Source of the DNA: RPQJ01 sp035554635
GTDB lineage: Bacteria > Pseudomonadota > Gammaproteobacteria > Steroidobacterales > Steroidobacteraceae
DNA length: 13,726 nucleotides
Assembly: GCA_035554635.1 (NCBI GenBank)
Contig: DATMIB010000168.1
Coordinates: 1 to 13,726 of the forward strand
Direction: 5' to 3'
A program made the position numbers and the translations under genes. Shown here in pieces: positions 1-6,802 of the stretch. The notes under the pieces were generated by a model. The model saw only the letters and a list, made by a program, of their open reading frames with translations, ran no database searches and was not told the DNA's origin. Every line of letters begins with the position of its first letter. The stretch's first letter is position 1.

Positions 1-623
1 GAGGCCTGGTCGAGCCGGTCGAGCACGTCGAACAGCGAATGCGCGTCGCGGGGCAGCCGGTGCACCAGGTACAGCGCCGCCTCCTCGCTCAGCTCTAGCC
101 CGCGCTCGGCGGCCCGCAACCGCAACGCGACGACGAGCCCGGTCTCGTCGAGCTCGGCCAGCTGGTGCACGGAGGCGGCCAGCAACCGCGAGCGGAGGTC
201 AGGCAGCGTGAACGCCAGCGTCTGCGGCGGCGCCGTGCTCGCGACGACGAGCCGCCCGTGGCCGTCGTGCAGCAGCGTGTGCAGCCGGAAGATCGCCGCG
301 TTCCACTCCGCATCGCCCGCCACGGCGTCGAGGTCGTCGAGACAGACGAGGTCGAGCGTGTCGCACCCCTCGAGCATCGCGCTCGAGGCGGCACTGGCGA
401 GGTCGACGTAGGCGGCGGTTTCGTTGCGCTCGCCGGTGGCGGCACAGGCCGCCTGCAGCAGGTGGGTCTTGCCGGTGCCGGGGCGGCCCCAGAGCCACAC
501 CACGCGCGGCCCCACCGGATCCGCGAGCCGCTCGCAGGCCTCGCCGTTGGCGCCGCGCACGTAGCTCGCGAAACGCGCGGAGTCGCGCAAGCGCACCCGC
601 AGCGGCAGTTGTTCCATGCTCAT
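1..623 (-). CDS. hda: Hda, DnaA-related regulatory inactivator (3' end cut by window)
   Basis: AAA+ protein related to DnaA domain III. Hda family members bind the DNA-loaded sliding clamp and stimulate hydrolysis of DnaA-bound ATP, preventing over-initiation. About 207 codons are visible and the C-terminus lies beyond position 1. Counting from the ATG at 623: an N-terminal clamp-binding-like QLPL (residues 5-8), Walker A GRPGTGKT (46-53), Walker B LVCLDD (92-97), sensor-1-like strand LVVAST (about 125-130), and LPDLRSRL with the putative arginine finger near R146. Two in-frame ATGs (623 and 617) are both possible; neither has a strong Shine-Dalgarno. It starts 13 bp after the stop of the upstream phosphatidyltransferase gene, so it is probably co-transcribed. 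The Walker A is fully canonical, whereas E. coli Hda as I recall has Arg in place of the Lys. Family assignment is firm; DnaA itself is excluded because there is no long N-terminal domain. Confidence 0.93.
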   Translation of the reverse strand, partial: MSMEQLPLRVRLRDSARFASYVRGANGEACERLADPVGPRVVWLWGRPGTGKTHLLQAACAATGERNETAAYVDLASAASSAMLEGCDTLDLVCLDDLDAVAGDAEWNAAIFRLHTLLHDGHGRLVVASTAPPQTLAFTLPDLRSRLLAASVHQLAELDETGLVVALRLRAAERGLELSEEAALYLVHRLPRDAHSLFDVLDRLDQA

Positions 624-636
624 CGCGGACGTGGGC

Positions 637-1206
637 TCAGGCGCGGCTCGCCGCGCGTGCGTGCGCGACGCCGGCGGCGCGGCGCGTATAGGTCATGAAA
701 TAGTCGATGCCGCTCACGCCGGTGGTCACCACGACGAGCGCGCCGAGCGTCGTGAGCACGGCATCGCCCGGCCACTGGTACGCCGAGGCCGAGACGATCG
801 CGAGGCAGAACACGATCTGCGCCAGCGTGTTGAACTTGCTCGCCGCGGTCGGGTCGCCGTTGACCGGCCCGAACAGCAGCCGGTAGGCGATCGCACCGAA
901 GACGATGACGAGGTCGCGCAGCAGCACGTGCGCCGTGAGCAGCCACGGCACGTCGCCGGTGATGCTCAGGCAGACGAACACGGTCACGAGCAGCACCTTG
1001 TCCGCGAGCGGGTCGAGGTGCTTGCCGAGTTCGCTGGTCCAGTCGAAGCGCTTGGCCAGAAAGCCGTCGAGCGCGTCGGTGAAGGCGGCGATCGCGAACA
1101 GCGTCATCACCGCCGGGTAGCGGCCTTCGAGGATCCACATCGCGACCGGCACGACCAGCAGGATCCGCAGTACGCACAGCAGGTTCGGCAGGAAGCTCAG
1201 GCTCAT
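637..1206 (-). CDS. CDP-alcohol phosphatidyltransferase family membrane protein (PgsA-like)
   Basis: A 189-aa integral membrane enzyme of the family that transfers a phosphatidyl group from CDP-diacylglycerol to an alcohol such as glycerol-3-phosphate. Residues 1-26 form a first hydrophobic segment, and further hydrophobic stretches near residues 31-42, 72-110 and 125-165 suggest a multi-pass protein. The family signature is at 44-69: D44-xx-D47-G48-xx-A51-K52, then G61-xxx-D65-xxx-D69. The four aspartates are all present. The usual Arg after A51 is Lys, followed by R53. The ATG at 1206 overlaps the stop of the upstream DUF2066 gene as ATGA (4 bp), implying coupled translation; hda follows 13 bp downstream. 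A gammaproteobacterial genome normally has a separate canonical pgsA elsewhere, so this is probably a paralogue and its acceptor alcohol cannot be read from sequence. The family call is sure, the substrate is not. Confidence 0.9.
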   Translation of the reverse strand: MSLSFLPNLLCVLRILLVVPVAMWILEGRYPAVMTLFAIAAFTDALDGFLAKRFDWTSELGKHLDPLADKVLLVTVFVCLSITGDVPWLLTAHVLLRDLVIVFGAIAYRLLFGPVNGDPTAASKFNTLAQIVFCLAIVSASAYQWPGDAVLTTLGALVVVTTGVSGIDYFMTYTRRAAGVAHARAASRA

Positions 1207-2183
1207 GACCGCTGCCAGACGAACTCCACGCCGCCGGCTCCTCCGGCCGCCGGGACGAGCCGGCGTTCGAGCGCAAAGATGCGCTCGAGCAGCTCCCGGT
1301 CGCCGCGGACGACGAGCGCGACCTCGACCGAATCGCGCACGAACTCGCGCACCTCGACGCCGCGCACGAGGCTCAGTCCCTCGAGGTACTCGAGCAGCGC
1401 GGCGTAGTCGCGGACGCCGTCGAGACCGCCGATGCGCAACGTGACGCTGGCCGTCGAGCGCGTCGAAGCCGGCGCGTAACGCTCGGCGAGCCGGTCGGCG
1501 GCCAGGTCGACACCGGCGTCGAGCGGCCCCTGGGCCCGCGCGGACTGCCCGGCATGGGCGAACGTCCACTCGAACGCGACCCCCGCGCCCTGGCCCAGCA
1601 GCACCGCACCCGGGGAAGCGATCCGGGCACGTGCCGAAGCGGGATCGACGAGCTCGGTGGGCCAGGCAACGGGAACGCCGCGGCGCTGCGCCACGCGTTC
1701 GACTTCGTCGCGTTCGGGCGTGCGTTCACCGGCGGTGATCGCGCGGGCGCCGCCGGCCACCGACGGCGCGAACAGGTACACCGTGACCGGCGGGCGTTCG
1801 GCGGGCCACAGCGGCAGGCCGGCCTGCGTCAGCAGCTGTTCCACGGCGCGGCCGTCGAAGCCGACCCGCAACTGCCGGTCGCTCGTCGTCGAGTATTGCT
1901 GGACGTAACTCGCGGGCTGCGACGCGGCGGCCACGATGCGCGGCGACGTCGCAGCCGCAGTGCGTCCCGAGGCGCGGACGGCGGCCACCTTGAGTGCCTC
2001 CCCGACCGCCTGCGTTCGATCGGCCTCGGTCGACCCGGCGAGCGGCACGATCGCCTGGTACAGCGGCACGTCGGCGTGCGCCGGGATCGCGGCCCCGGCG
2101 CACAGCCAGCACGCGGCGAGCAAGCCGCGCGCGAGGAGACGCGTCGGCTCGGGGGGCCCGACGTTGGTGCGCTTGGAAGTCAT
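1203..2183 (-). CDS. DUF2066 domain exported protein
   Basis: A 326-aa protein of unknown function. The N-terminus has basic residues (R15, R19), a hydrophobic core (about 16-33) and a signal peptidase I-like AHA|DV site after residue 37, so it is predicted to be periplasmic. The mature part begins LYQAIVPLAGSTEADRTQAV, with alternating segments about VAAVRASGR and a VEQLLTQAGLPLWPAERP region, typical of DUF2066 proteins as I recall them. The C-terminal half (about 235-326) has LRIGGLDGVRDYAALLEYLEG, an ACT-like or ferredoxin-like segment. The start at 2183 was chosen because it places the signal peptide near the N-terminus; the longer reading adds a non-signal extension across the divergent promoter region. 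First gene of the operon with the phosphatidyltransferase and hda; this arrangement next to purM is common in related gammaproteobacteria (from memory). Function unknown. Confidence 0.82.
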   Translation of the reverse strand: MTSKRTNVGPPEPTRLLARGLLAACWLCAGAAIPAHADVPLYQAIVPLAGSTEADRTQAVGEALKVAAVRASGRTAAATSPRIVAAASQPASYVQQYSTTSDRQLRVGFDGRAVEQLLTQAGLPLWPAERPPVTVYLFAPSVAGGARAITAGERTPERDEVERVAQRRGVPVAWPTELVDPASARARIASPGAVLLGQGAGVAFEWTFAHAGQSARAQGPLDAGVDLAADRLAERYAPASTRSTASVTLRIGGLDGVRDYAALLEYLEGLSLVRGVEVREFVRDSVEVALVVRGDRELLERIFALERRLVPAAGGAGGVEFVWQRS

Positions 2184-2219
2184 TGAATCGATAGGAGTCC
2201 GGCACTTGCGGCCGCCGTG

Positions 2220-2225
2220 TAAAAT
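2220..2225 (+). promoter_or_regulatory. Candidate -10 for purM operon
   Basis: TAAAAT lies 52 bp upstream of the purM ATG and matches five of six positions of the sigma-70 -10 consensus. It stands out as an A/T island in very GC-rich DNA. No convincing -35 hexamer is visible at 16-18 bp. It overlaps the opposing candidate -10 of the DUF2066 operon. Confidence 0.4.
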
Positions 2226-2229
2226 ACCA
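2221..2229 (-). promoter_or_regulatory. Candidate extended -10 for DUF2066 operon
   Basis: On the minus strand this reads TGGTATTTT, an extended -10 form (TG-n plus a hexamer matching four of six), 37 bp upstream of the DUF2066 ATG at 2183. It shares nearly all of its bases with the purM candidate -10. Assignment is by position and composition only. Confidence 0.3.
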
Positions 2230-2277
2230 CAGCCTCGGGCCCGACCTTGGGGCACCCTCCCCCGAGAGAAGCACAAG

Positions 2278-3318
2278 ATGGCCGAGAACCCGACCAGCAC
2301 CACCTATCGCGACGCCGGCGTCGACATCGAGGCCGGCGACGCGCTCGTCGACCGCATCAAGCCCGCCGTGAAGCGCTCGATGCGCCGCGAGGTGCTCGGT
2401 GGCATCGGCGGCTTCGGCGCGCTGGTCGAGGTGCCGCTCGACCGTTACCGCAAGCCGGTCATGGTGTCGGGCACGGACGGCGTCGGCACCAAGCTGCGTC
2501 TGGCGATCGAGACCGGGCGCCACGACACGATCGGCATCGACCTGGTCGCGATGTGCGTCAACGACGTCGTCGTGCAGGGCGCCGAACCGCTGTTCTTCCT
2601 CGACTACTACGCCACGGGCAAGCTCGAAGTCGCCACGGCCGAGCGGGTGATCAAGGGCATCGTCGAGGGCTGCCTGCAGGCGGGCTGCGCACTCGTCGGC
2701 GGCGAGACCGCCGAGATGCCCGGGATGTACGAGGGTGACGATTACGACCTCGCCGGTTTCTGCGTCGGCCTGGTCGAAAAGGACGAGATCATCGACGGCA
2801 CGAAGACGAGCGCGGGCGACGCGATCATCGGCCTCGCCTCCTCGGGGCCGCACTCGAACGGTTATTCGCTGATCCGTCGGCTGCTCGCGCTCGGCGGCGC
2901 GGGTCCCTCGACCCAGCTCGACGGCAAGCCGCTCTACGACCTGCTGCTCGAACCGACGCGCATCTATGTCAAGTCCGTGCTGCAACTGCTGCGCGAGCGC
3001 GTGCCGGTGCACGGCATCGCGCACATCACCGGTGGCGGCCCCACGGGCAACATCCCGCGCACGCTGCCGGCCGGCTTCGAGGCTGTCATCGACGCGCGCG
3101 CGTGGCCGCGTCTGCCGGTGTTCGACTGGTTGCAGAGGACCGGCAACGTCACGCGCGACGAGATGTACCGCACGTTCAACTGCGGCCTCGGCATGACGAT
3201 CACGGTGCCCAGGACCGAAGCCGATCGCGCGCTCGCGCTGCTGCGCGCGAGTGGCGAGACCGCGGCGATCATCGGCGAAGTGCGCAAGGGGGACCGCGAG
3301 GTCGTCATCGTCGAATGA
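2278..3318 (+). CDS. purM: Phosphoribosylformylglycinamidine cyclo-ligase (AIR synthetase)
   Basis: Cytosolic enzyme of de novo purine synthesis that closes the imidazole ring of FGAM with ATP to give aminoimidazole ribotide. It has 346 aa, essentially the family length (E. coli about 345). Key segments: GGFGALVEVP (44-53); the nucleotide-binding GTDGVGTKL (65-73); GIDLVAMCVNDVVVQGAEP with the conserved ND pair; LVGGETAEMPGMY; GLASSGPHSNGYSL; and HITGGGPTGNIPR near the C-terminal third. All are intact. The ATG at 2278 follows a weak GAGAGA Shine-Dalgarno-like stretch. The last bases form ATGA with the purN start, so the two purine enzymes are translationally coupled. No PurR-like operator could be recognised in the upstream region. 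Confidence 0.98.
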   Translation: MAENPTSTTYRDAGVDIEAGDALVDRIKPAVKRSMRREVLGGIGGFGALVEVPLDRYRKPVMVSGTDGVGTKLRLAIETGRHDTIGIDLVAMCVNDVVVQGAEPLFFLDYYATGKLEVATAERVIKGIVEGCLQAGCALVGGETAEMPGMYEGDDYDLAGFCVGLVEKDEIIDGTKTSAGDAIIGLASSGPHSNGYSLIRRLLALGGAGPSTQLDGKPLYDLLLEPTRIYVKSVLQLLRERVPVHGIAHITGGGPTGNIPRTLPAGFEAVIDARAWPRLPVFDWLQRTGNVTRDEMYRTFNCGLGMTITVPRTEADRALALLRASGETAAIIGEVRKGDREVVIVE

Positions 3319-3983
3319 CGACCGCACGAGCCATCGAGCCGATGCGGGTCGTCGTGCTCGTCTCCGGTCGCGGCAGCAACCTCAAGGCGATCGAGGCGCG
3401 GGCCGCGGCCGGCGAATTGGCCGTCCGGATCGTCGCTGTCGTCAGCGATCGCGCCGACGCCGGCGCGCTGCCGTGGGCGCAGGAGCGCGGCATCGCGACC
3501 GCCGTGCTGTCGCATCGCGAATTTCCGGACCGCGAGTCGTACAGCCGCGCGCTCGCCGACCTCGTCGAGGCCCACGCGCCGCAACTGGTCGTGCTGGCGG
3601 GGTTCATGCGCATCCTGGGCGACAGTTTCGTCAACCGATTTGCCGGCCGCCTGTTGAACATCCATCCGTCGCTGTTGCCGCGGTATCCCGGCCTGCACAC
3701 GCACCGACGCGCACTCGCCGCGGGCGACCGCGAGCACGGTGCGAGCGTGCATTTCGTGACGCCCGAACTCGACGGGGGCCCCGTGGTCATACAGGCCAGG
3801 GTGCCGGTGCTGCCCGACGACGACGAGCACACGCTCGCGGCGCGCGTGCTCGTGCAGGAGCACGTGATCTACCCGCGCTGTGTCGGCTGGTTTGCCGAGG
3901 GCCGGCTCGTGTGGCGCGACGACGCGCCGTGGCTGGACGGTGTCCGGCTCGACACGCCGGTGGTGATCGCAGAGGCCCTTTGA
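3315..3983 (+). CDS. purN: Phosphoribosylglycinamide formyltransferase
   Basis: Transfers the formyl group of 10-formyl-tetrahydrofolate to GAR in purine synthesis. 222 aa if read from the ATG that overlaps the purM stop (ATGA). GRGSNL (18-23) is the phosphate-binding loop; FMRIL (97-101) is followed by NIHPSLLP with catalytic N115 and H117, and DGGP carries catalytic D153. These numbers are each 9 above E. coli PurN N106/H108/D144, so M10 (ATG at 3342) aligns with the E. coli start. The overlap ATG adds MTTARAIEP; either may be used. The C-terminal QEHVIYPRCVGWFAEGRL and WLDGVRL match the family. The stop codon overlaps the Shine-Dalgarno of the following DUF3108 gene. Function is secure; only the start is open. 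Confidence 0.97.
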   Translation: MTTARAIEPMRVVVLVSGRGSNLKAIEARAAAGELAVRIVAVVSDRADAGALPWAQERGIATAVLSHREFPDRESYSRALADLVEAHAPQLVVLAGFMRILGDSFVNRFAGRLLNIHPSLLPRYPGLHTHRRALAAGDREHGASVHFVTPELDGGPVVIQARVPVLPDDDEHTLAARVLVQEHVIYPRCVGWFAEGRLVWRDDAPWLDGVRLDTPVVIAEAL

Positions 3984-3987
3984 GGAG
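3982..3987 (+). promoter_or_regulatory. Shine-Dalgarno supporting a GTG start
   Basis: GAGGAG lies 6 bp before the GTG at 3994 and overlaps the purN TGA (3981-3983). It is the strongest Shine-Dalgarno nearby and fixes the DUF3108 start as GTG. Confidence 0.7.
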
Positions 3988-3993
3988 CACGCA

Positions 3994-4773
3994 GTGACGG
4001 GACGCACGTCGACGACACAGACACATCGAAGTCGCGCCGGCCTGCGTGCCCCTGCCGTCCTCTTCGCGCTCGCATGCGCCGGCCTCGCGAGCGCCCTGCC
4101 GTCGGTCGCGCGTGCCGACGCCGGCGAGAACCTGCAGCCCTACACGGCGCGTTACCAGGTGAGCTATCGCGGCCTGAACGGCGGCGAGATCGAAGCCACG
4201 TTCCGCCGCGGCAATGGCAATGGCCTGTGGCAGTACGAAACGCGCGCGTTTCCGAGCCTGCTCGGCCGTCTCGCGGTCAGCTCGCAGGCGCACGAAAGCA
4301 GCACCATGCTCGTCTCGGCCAATGGCGTGCGGCCGCTGTCGTTCGCGTTCGACGACGGTTCGAGCGGCGCCAGCAAGGACGTCCGGCTCGACTACGACTG
4401 GGCTGGAGGCAAAGTCACCGGCAGCGCCGAGGGCAAGGCCGTCGCGATCACGCTGCTGCCCGACACTCAGGACACGGCTTCAGTGCAGGCAGCGATGATC
4501 CAGGCGCGGCTCGCGGGCCGGAAGCCGGCGTCGTTCCGGATCATCACCGGTGGCAAGCTGCGCGAATACCGCTACTGGTTCGAGGGCAAGGAACAGGTCA
4601 TGACGCCGTTCGGCCAGGTCGAGGCCGAAATCTGGGCGAACCAGCGCGACGGCTCGAGCCGCCTGTCCAAGGTCTGGCACGCGCCGTCGCTCGGCTTCGT
4701 GCCCGTGCAGGCGATCCAGTACCGCAAGGGCAACCCGGAAGTGCAGATGAAACTGCTGAAGCTGGAGCGATAG
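3994..4773 (+). CDS. DUF3108 domain exported protein
   Basis: A 259-aa exported protein of unknown function. GTG start with GAGGAG 6 bp upstream. Basic N-region (R12, R14, R18), hydrophobic core about 19-35 and an ARA|DA cleavage site after residue 41, so the mature protein is periplasmic. The mature chain begins LQPYTARYQVSYRGLNGGEI and continues with strand-like segments (EATFRRGNG, VRLDYDWAGGKVTGSAEGKA, YRYWFEGKEQVMTPFGQVEA, IWANQRDGSSRLSKVWHAP), consistent with the all-beta, lipocalin-like DUF3108 family. It follows purN by 10 bp and is probably the last gene of the purM-purN transcript; the same association is, from memory, common in Xanthomonadales and relatives. Its TAG stop shares its final G with the first base of the palindromic element. 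No catalytic motif recognised. Confidence 0.83.
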   Translation: MTGRTSTTQTHRSRAGLRAPAVLFALACAGLASALPSVARADAGENLQPYTARYQVSYRGLNGGEIEATFRRGNGNGLWQYETRAFPSLLGRLAVSSQAHESSTMLVSANGVRPLSFAFDDGSSGASKDVRLDYDWAGGKVTGSAEGKAVAITLLPDTQDTASVQAAMIQARLAGRKPASFRIITGGKLREYRYWFEGKEQVMTPFGQVEAEIWANQRDGSSRLSKVWHAPSLGFVPVQAIQYRKGNPEVQMKLLKLER

Positions 4774-4893
4774 GAAGAGTTCAGAGTCTAGAGTCTAGAG
4801 TCTAGAGTTCAGTCGGAAGCGGAGGCCGCCTGCAGCGGCCGAGGCGCAGCGCGCCTCCGACTAGACTCTGTACTCTAAACTCTAGACTCTTCC
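4773..4893. repeat. Palindromic element with heptamer-repeat arms and two central GC hairpins
   Basis: Fills the whole gap between the convergent DUF3108 and dcd genes. The left arm (4773-4816) is GGAAGAGT, then heptads TCAGAGT, CTAGAGT, CTAGAGT, CTAGAGT, then TCAGTCGG. The right arm on the minus strand (4893 down to 4857) is GGAAGAGT, then CTAGAGT, TTAGAGT, ACAGAGT, then CTAGTCGG. The arms thus share the same ends and differ by exactly one heptad (44 versus 37 bp). The centre holds two adjacent perfect hairpins: GGCCGC/GCGGCC (4824-4829 with 4835-4840) and GAGGCGC/GCGCCTC (4841-4847 with 4851-4857). It starts on the last base of the DUF3108 stop and ends 5 bp before the dcd stop. No flanking T-tract is present, so it is not a classical terminator, though a strong bidirectional stem could still block read-through. 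Probably a dispersed, non-coding repeat family; that needs the rest of the genome. Confidence 0.85.
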
Positions 4894-4898
4894 GTGGC

Positions 4899-5465
4899 TC
4901 ACGCTTTCGGCAGCGTCACGCCCTTCTGCCCCTGGTACTTGCCGCCGCGGTCGCGGTACGAAGTCTCGCAGACCTCGTCCGACTCGAAGAACAGCATCTG
5001 CGCCACGCCTTCGTTGGCGTAGATCTTCGCGGGCAGCGTCGTCGTGTTGGAGAACTCGAGCGTCACGTGGCCTTCCCACTCGGGCTCGAGCGGCGTCACG
5101 TTGACGATGATGCCGCAGCGCGCATAGGTCGACTTGCCGAGGCACACCGTCAGCACGCTGCGCGGGATGCGGAAGTACTCGACCGTGCGCGCGAGCGCGA
5201 ACGAGTTCGGCGGGATGATGCAGACCGGCCCGTCGAAGTCGATGAACGAGCCCGTGTCGAAGTTCTTCGGGTCGACGATCGTCGAGTTGATGTTGGTGAA
5301 GATCTTGAACTCGGCCGCGCAACGGACGTCGTAGCCGTAGCTCGAGGTGCCGTAGGAGACGATCTTCTGCCCGTCGGCGACGCGGACCTGGCCCGGCTCG
5401 AACGGCTCGATCATGCCGTGGCTTTCCGCCATGCGACGGATCCAGCGATCGGACTTGATGCTCAC
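4899..5465 (-). CDS. dcd: dCTP deaminase
   Basis: Trimeric cytosolic enzyme that deaminates dCTP to dUTP, feeding dUMP and thymidylate synthesis. 188 aa, similar to E. coli Dcd (193 aa). Conserved parts: an N-terminal MSIKSDRWIRRMA helix, TSSYGYDVR (40-48), LGKSTYAR (109-116, the deaminase's phosphate-binding segment, with Lys where E. coli has Arg-Ser) and HVTLEF with the likely catalytic glutamate E137. A C-terminal GGKYQGQKGVTLP is the nucleotide-closing tail. GTG start, 2 bp after the apbC stop, with a GAGGA element inside the end of apbC (5475-5479), so it is translated from the apbC transcript. The 3' end abuts the heptamer palindrome. The dUTPase and bifunctional DCD:DUT alternatives are unlikely: the KST-AR signature and C-terminal tail fit plain Dcd of related genomes. 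Confidence 0.96.
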   Translation of the reverse strand: MSIKSDRWIRRMAESHGMIEPFEPGQVRVADGQKIVSYGTSSYGYDVRCAAEFKIFTNINSTIVDPKNFDTGSFIDFDGPVCIIPPNSFALARTVEYFRIPRSVLTVCLGKSTYARCGIIVNVTPLEPEWEGHVTLEFSNTTTLPAKIYANEGVAQMLFFESDEVCETSYRDRGGKYQGQKGVTLPKA

Positions 5466-5467
5466 GG

Positions 5468-6559
5468 TCAGGTGTCCTCGACGGTGATCTTGGGGAAGCC
5501 GGAGGGCTGCGTCGCGGCGACCGAGAGGTGCGCGGCGGCCCGGCGTGCGACGTCGAGGTAGGCGCGGCCCACGGCGCTGCCCGGGTCGGCGACGACGGTC
5601 GGACGGCCCTCGTCCGTCTCGCGGCGGATGCGGATGTCGAGCGGCAGCTGGCCGAGCAATTCCACGCCGTACTGCTGCGCCATCCGTTCACCGCCGCCGC
5701 TGCCGAAGATCGGCTCTTCGTGGCCGCAGTTCGAGCAGACGTGCGTGCTCATGTTCTCGACGATGCCGAGCACGGGCACGTTGACCTTCTGGAACATCCG
5801 CAGGCCCTTGCGCGCGTCGAGCAGCGCGATGTCCTGCGGCGTCGTCACGATCACGGCGCCACTCAACGGCACGCGCTGCGACAGCGTGAGCTGGATGTCG
5901 CCGGTGCCCGGCGGCAGGTCGATCACGAGGTAGTCGAGGTCGCCCCAGTCGGTGTCGTTGATCAGCTGCGTGAGCGCCTGCGTGACGATCGGCGCACGCC
6001 AGACCATCGGCTGCTCTTCCTCGACCAGGAAGCCGATCGAAATGACCTTGACGCCGTAAGCCTCGAGCGGCTGGATGCGGCGGCCGTCCTTGCTGGTCGG
6101 ACGTTCGCCCTGCAGCCCCATCATGCGCGGCTGGCTGGGCCCGTAGATGTCGGCGTCGAGGATGCCGACGCGCGCCCCGTCGAGCGCGAGCGCCAGCGCG
6201 AGGTTGACCGACGTGGTCGACTTGCCGACGCCACCCTTGCCCGAGGCGACCGCGATCACGTTGCGGATGCCCGGCAGCGGCTGCAGCTGGCCCTGCACGG
6301 CCTGCGCCTGCACGGCCCAGGTCACGGTGACGGCCGCGTCCTCGAGGCCGGGCGCGGCCCGCAGCGCCGCCTGCAGGTTCGCCGCCAGCGTCGCCGCATA
6401 GCCGCCGGCCGGGAACCCGAGTTCGACCTCGACCAGCACCCGCGAGCCGTCCAACCGGACGGACTTCACAGCTTTGGCGTCGGCCAGGGGCATGCCGAGG
6501 TACGGTTCGACATAATTTCCCGCCAACAGGCGGGCTTGGGCGATTCGATCGTCCGTCAT
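5468..6559 (-). CDS. apbC: Iron-sulfur cluster carrier ATPase Mrp/ApbC
   Basis: P-loop NTPase of the Mrp/Nbp35 family, which binds and transfers [4Fe-4S] clusters to apoproteins in the cytosol. 363 aa. Residues about 5-85 are an N-terminal MIP18/DUF59-like domain (LDGSRVLVEVELGFPAGGY). The ATPase domain has the deviant Walker A GKGGVGKST (107-115), LDADIYGPSQP (134-144), the Walker B-like LVIDLPPGTGD (211-221) and the cluster-binding C275-x-x-C278. Start at the ATG at 6559, MTDDRIAQAR, which fits the family N-terminus; the open frame extends further upstream without family-like sequence. It is the first gene of a two-gene unit with dcd (2-bp gap) and divergent from the HEAT-kinase gene. In E. 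coli the divergent neighbour of mrp is metG, which here lies more than 5 kb away beyond the kinase and ATPase genes. Confidence 0.96.
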   Translation of the reverse strand: MTDDRIAQARLLAGNYVEPYLGMPLADAKAVKSVRLDGSRVLVEVELGFPAGGYAATLAANLQAALRAAPGLEDAAVTVTWAVQAQAVQGQLQPLPGIRNVIAVASGKGGVGKSTTSVNLALALALDGARVGILDADIYGPSQPRMMGLQGERPTSKDGRRIQPLEAYGVKVISIGFLVEEEQPMVWRAPIVTQALTQLINDTDWGDLDYLVIDLPPGTGDIQLTLSQRVPLSGAVIVTTPQDIALLDARKGLRMFQKVNVPVLGIVENMSTHVCSNCGHEEPIFGSGGGERMAQQYGVELLGQLPLDIRIRRETDEGRPTVVADPGSAVGRAYLDVARRAAAHLSVAATQPSGFPKITVEDT

Positions 6560-6607
6560 CGTGCAACCACTGATTTTGATGGGAGCGGCATGGGCCGGGG
6601 AGCGGCG

Positions 6608-6613
6608 ATTGTA
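6608..6613 (-). promoter_or_regulatory. Candidate -10 for apbC-dcd
   Basis: TACAAT on the minus strand, five of six consensus positions, 48 bp upstream of the apbC ATG. No clear -35 was found. The 243-bp region 6560-6802 otherwise shows no open frame, riboswitch or repeat that I recognise. Confidence 0.4.
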
Positions 6614-6669
6614 GCGGAAAGAGGGAGCGGCCAGCGTCGCGGACGCCGCCGTTTCGGCCAGGTGTCGCA

Positions 6670-6678
6670 TGGCATAAT
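6670..6678 (+). promoter_or_regulatory. Candidate extended -10 for the HEAT-kinase/ATPase unit
   Basis: TGGCATAAT, an extended -10 (TG-n-CATAAT), pointing toward the kinase gene and 124 bp upstream of its ATG. The identical nonamer sits upstream of metG at 11665. A long leader would result (about 115-120 nt); no structured leader RNA was recognised in it. Confidence 0.42.
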
Positions 6679-6802
6679 GCTGCCCAGCCCGACGCCACCG
6701 GCTGCACCGTGACGGCGTTGACTTAATTCCAGCCTTCGCCACTCACACGAACCTCGCCCCGACGCGAGCACAGCACCCGGACCGGCACGCTTCGCAAGAC
6801 CC

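Noticed and set aside
1726..3327. 533-aa minus-strand frame across purM and the divergent promoter
   Set aside because: Shadow of purM; would cover the whole intergenic region and has no family resemblance.
4773..4893. Heptamer palindrome as a CRISPR array or an insertion sequence
   Set aside because: Units are 7 bp without spacers, and there is no transposase frame or target-site duplication; a palindromic dispersed repeat fits better.
5528..6712. 394-aa plus-strand frame opposite apbC
   Set aside because: Shadow of apbC with Arg/Asp/His-rich composition.
6718..6723. TTGACT as a -35 box for the kinase gene
   Set aside because: No -10-like hexamer lies 16-18 bp downstream (the region reads CACTCAC); the extended -10 at 6670 is better.
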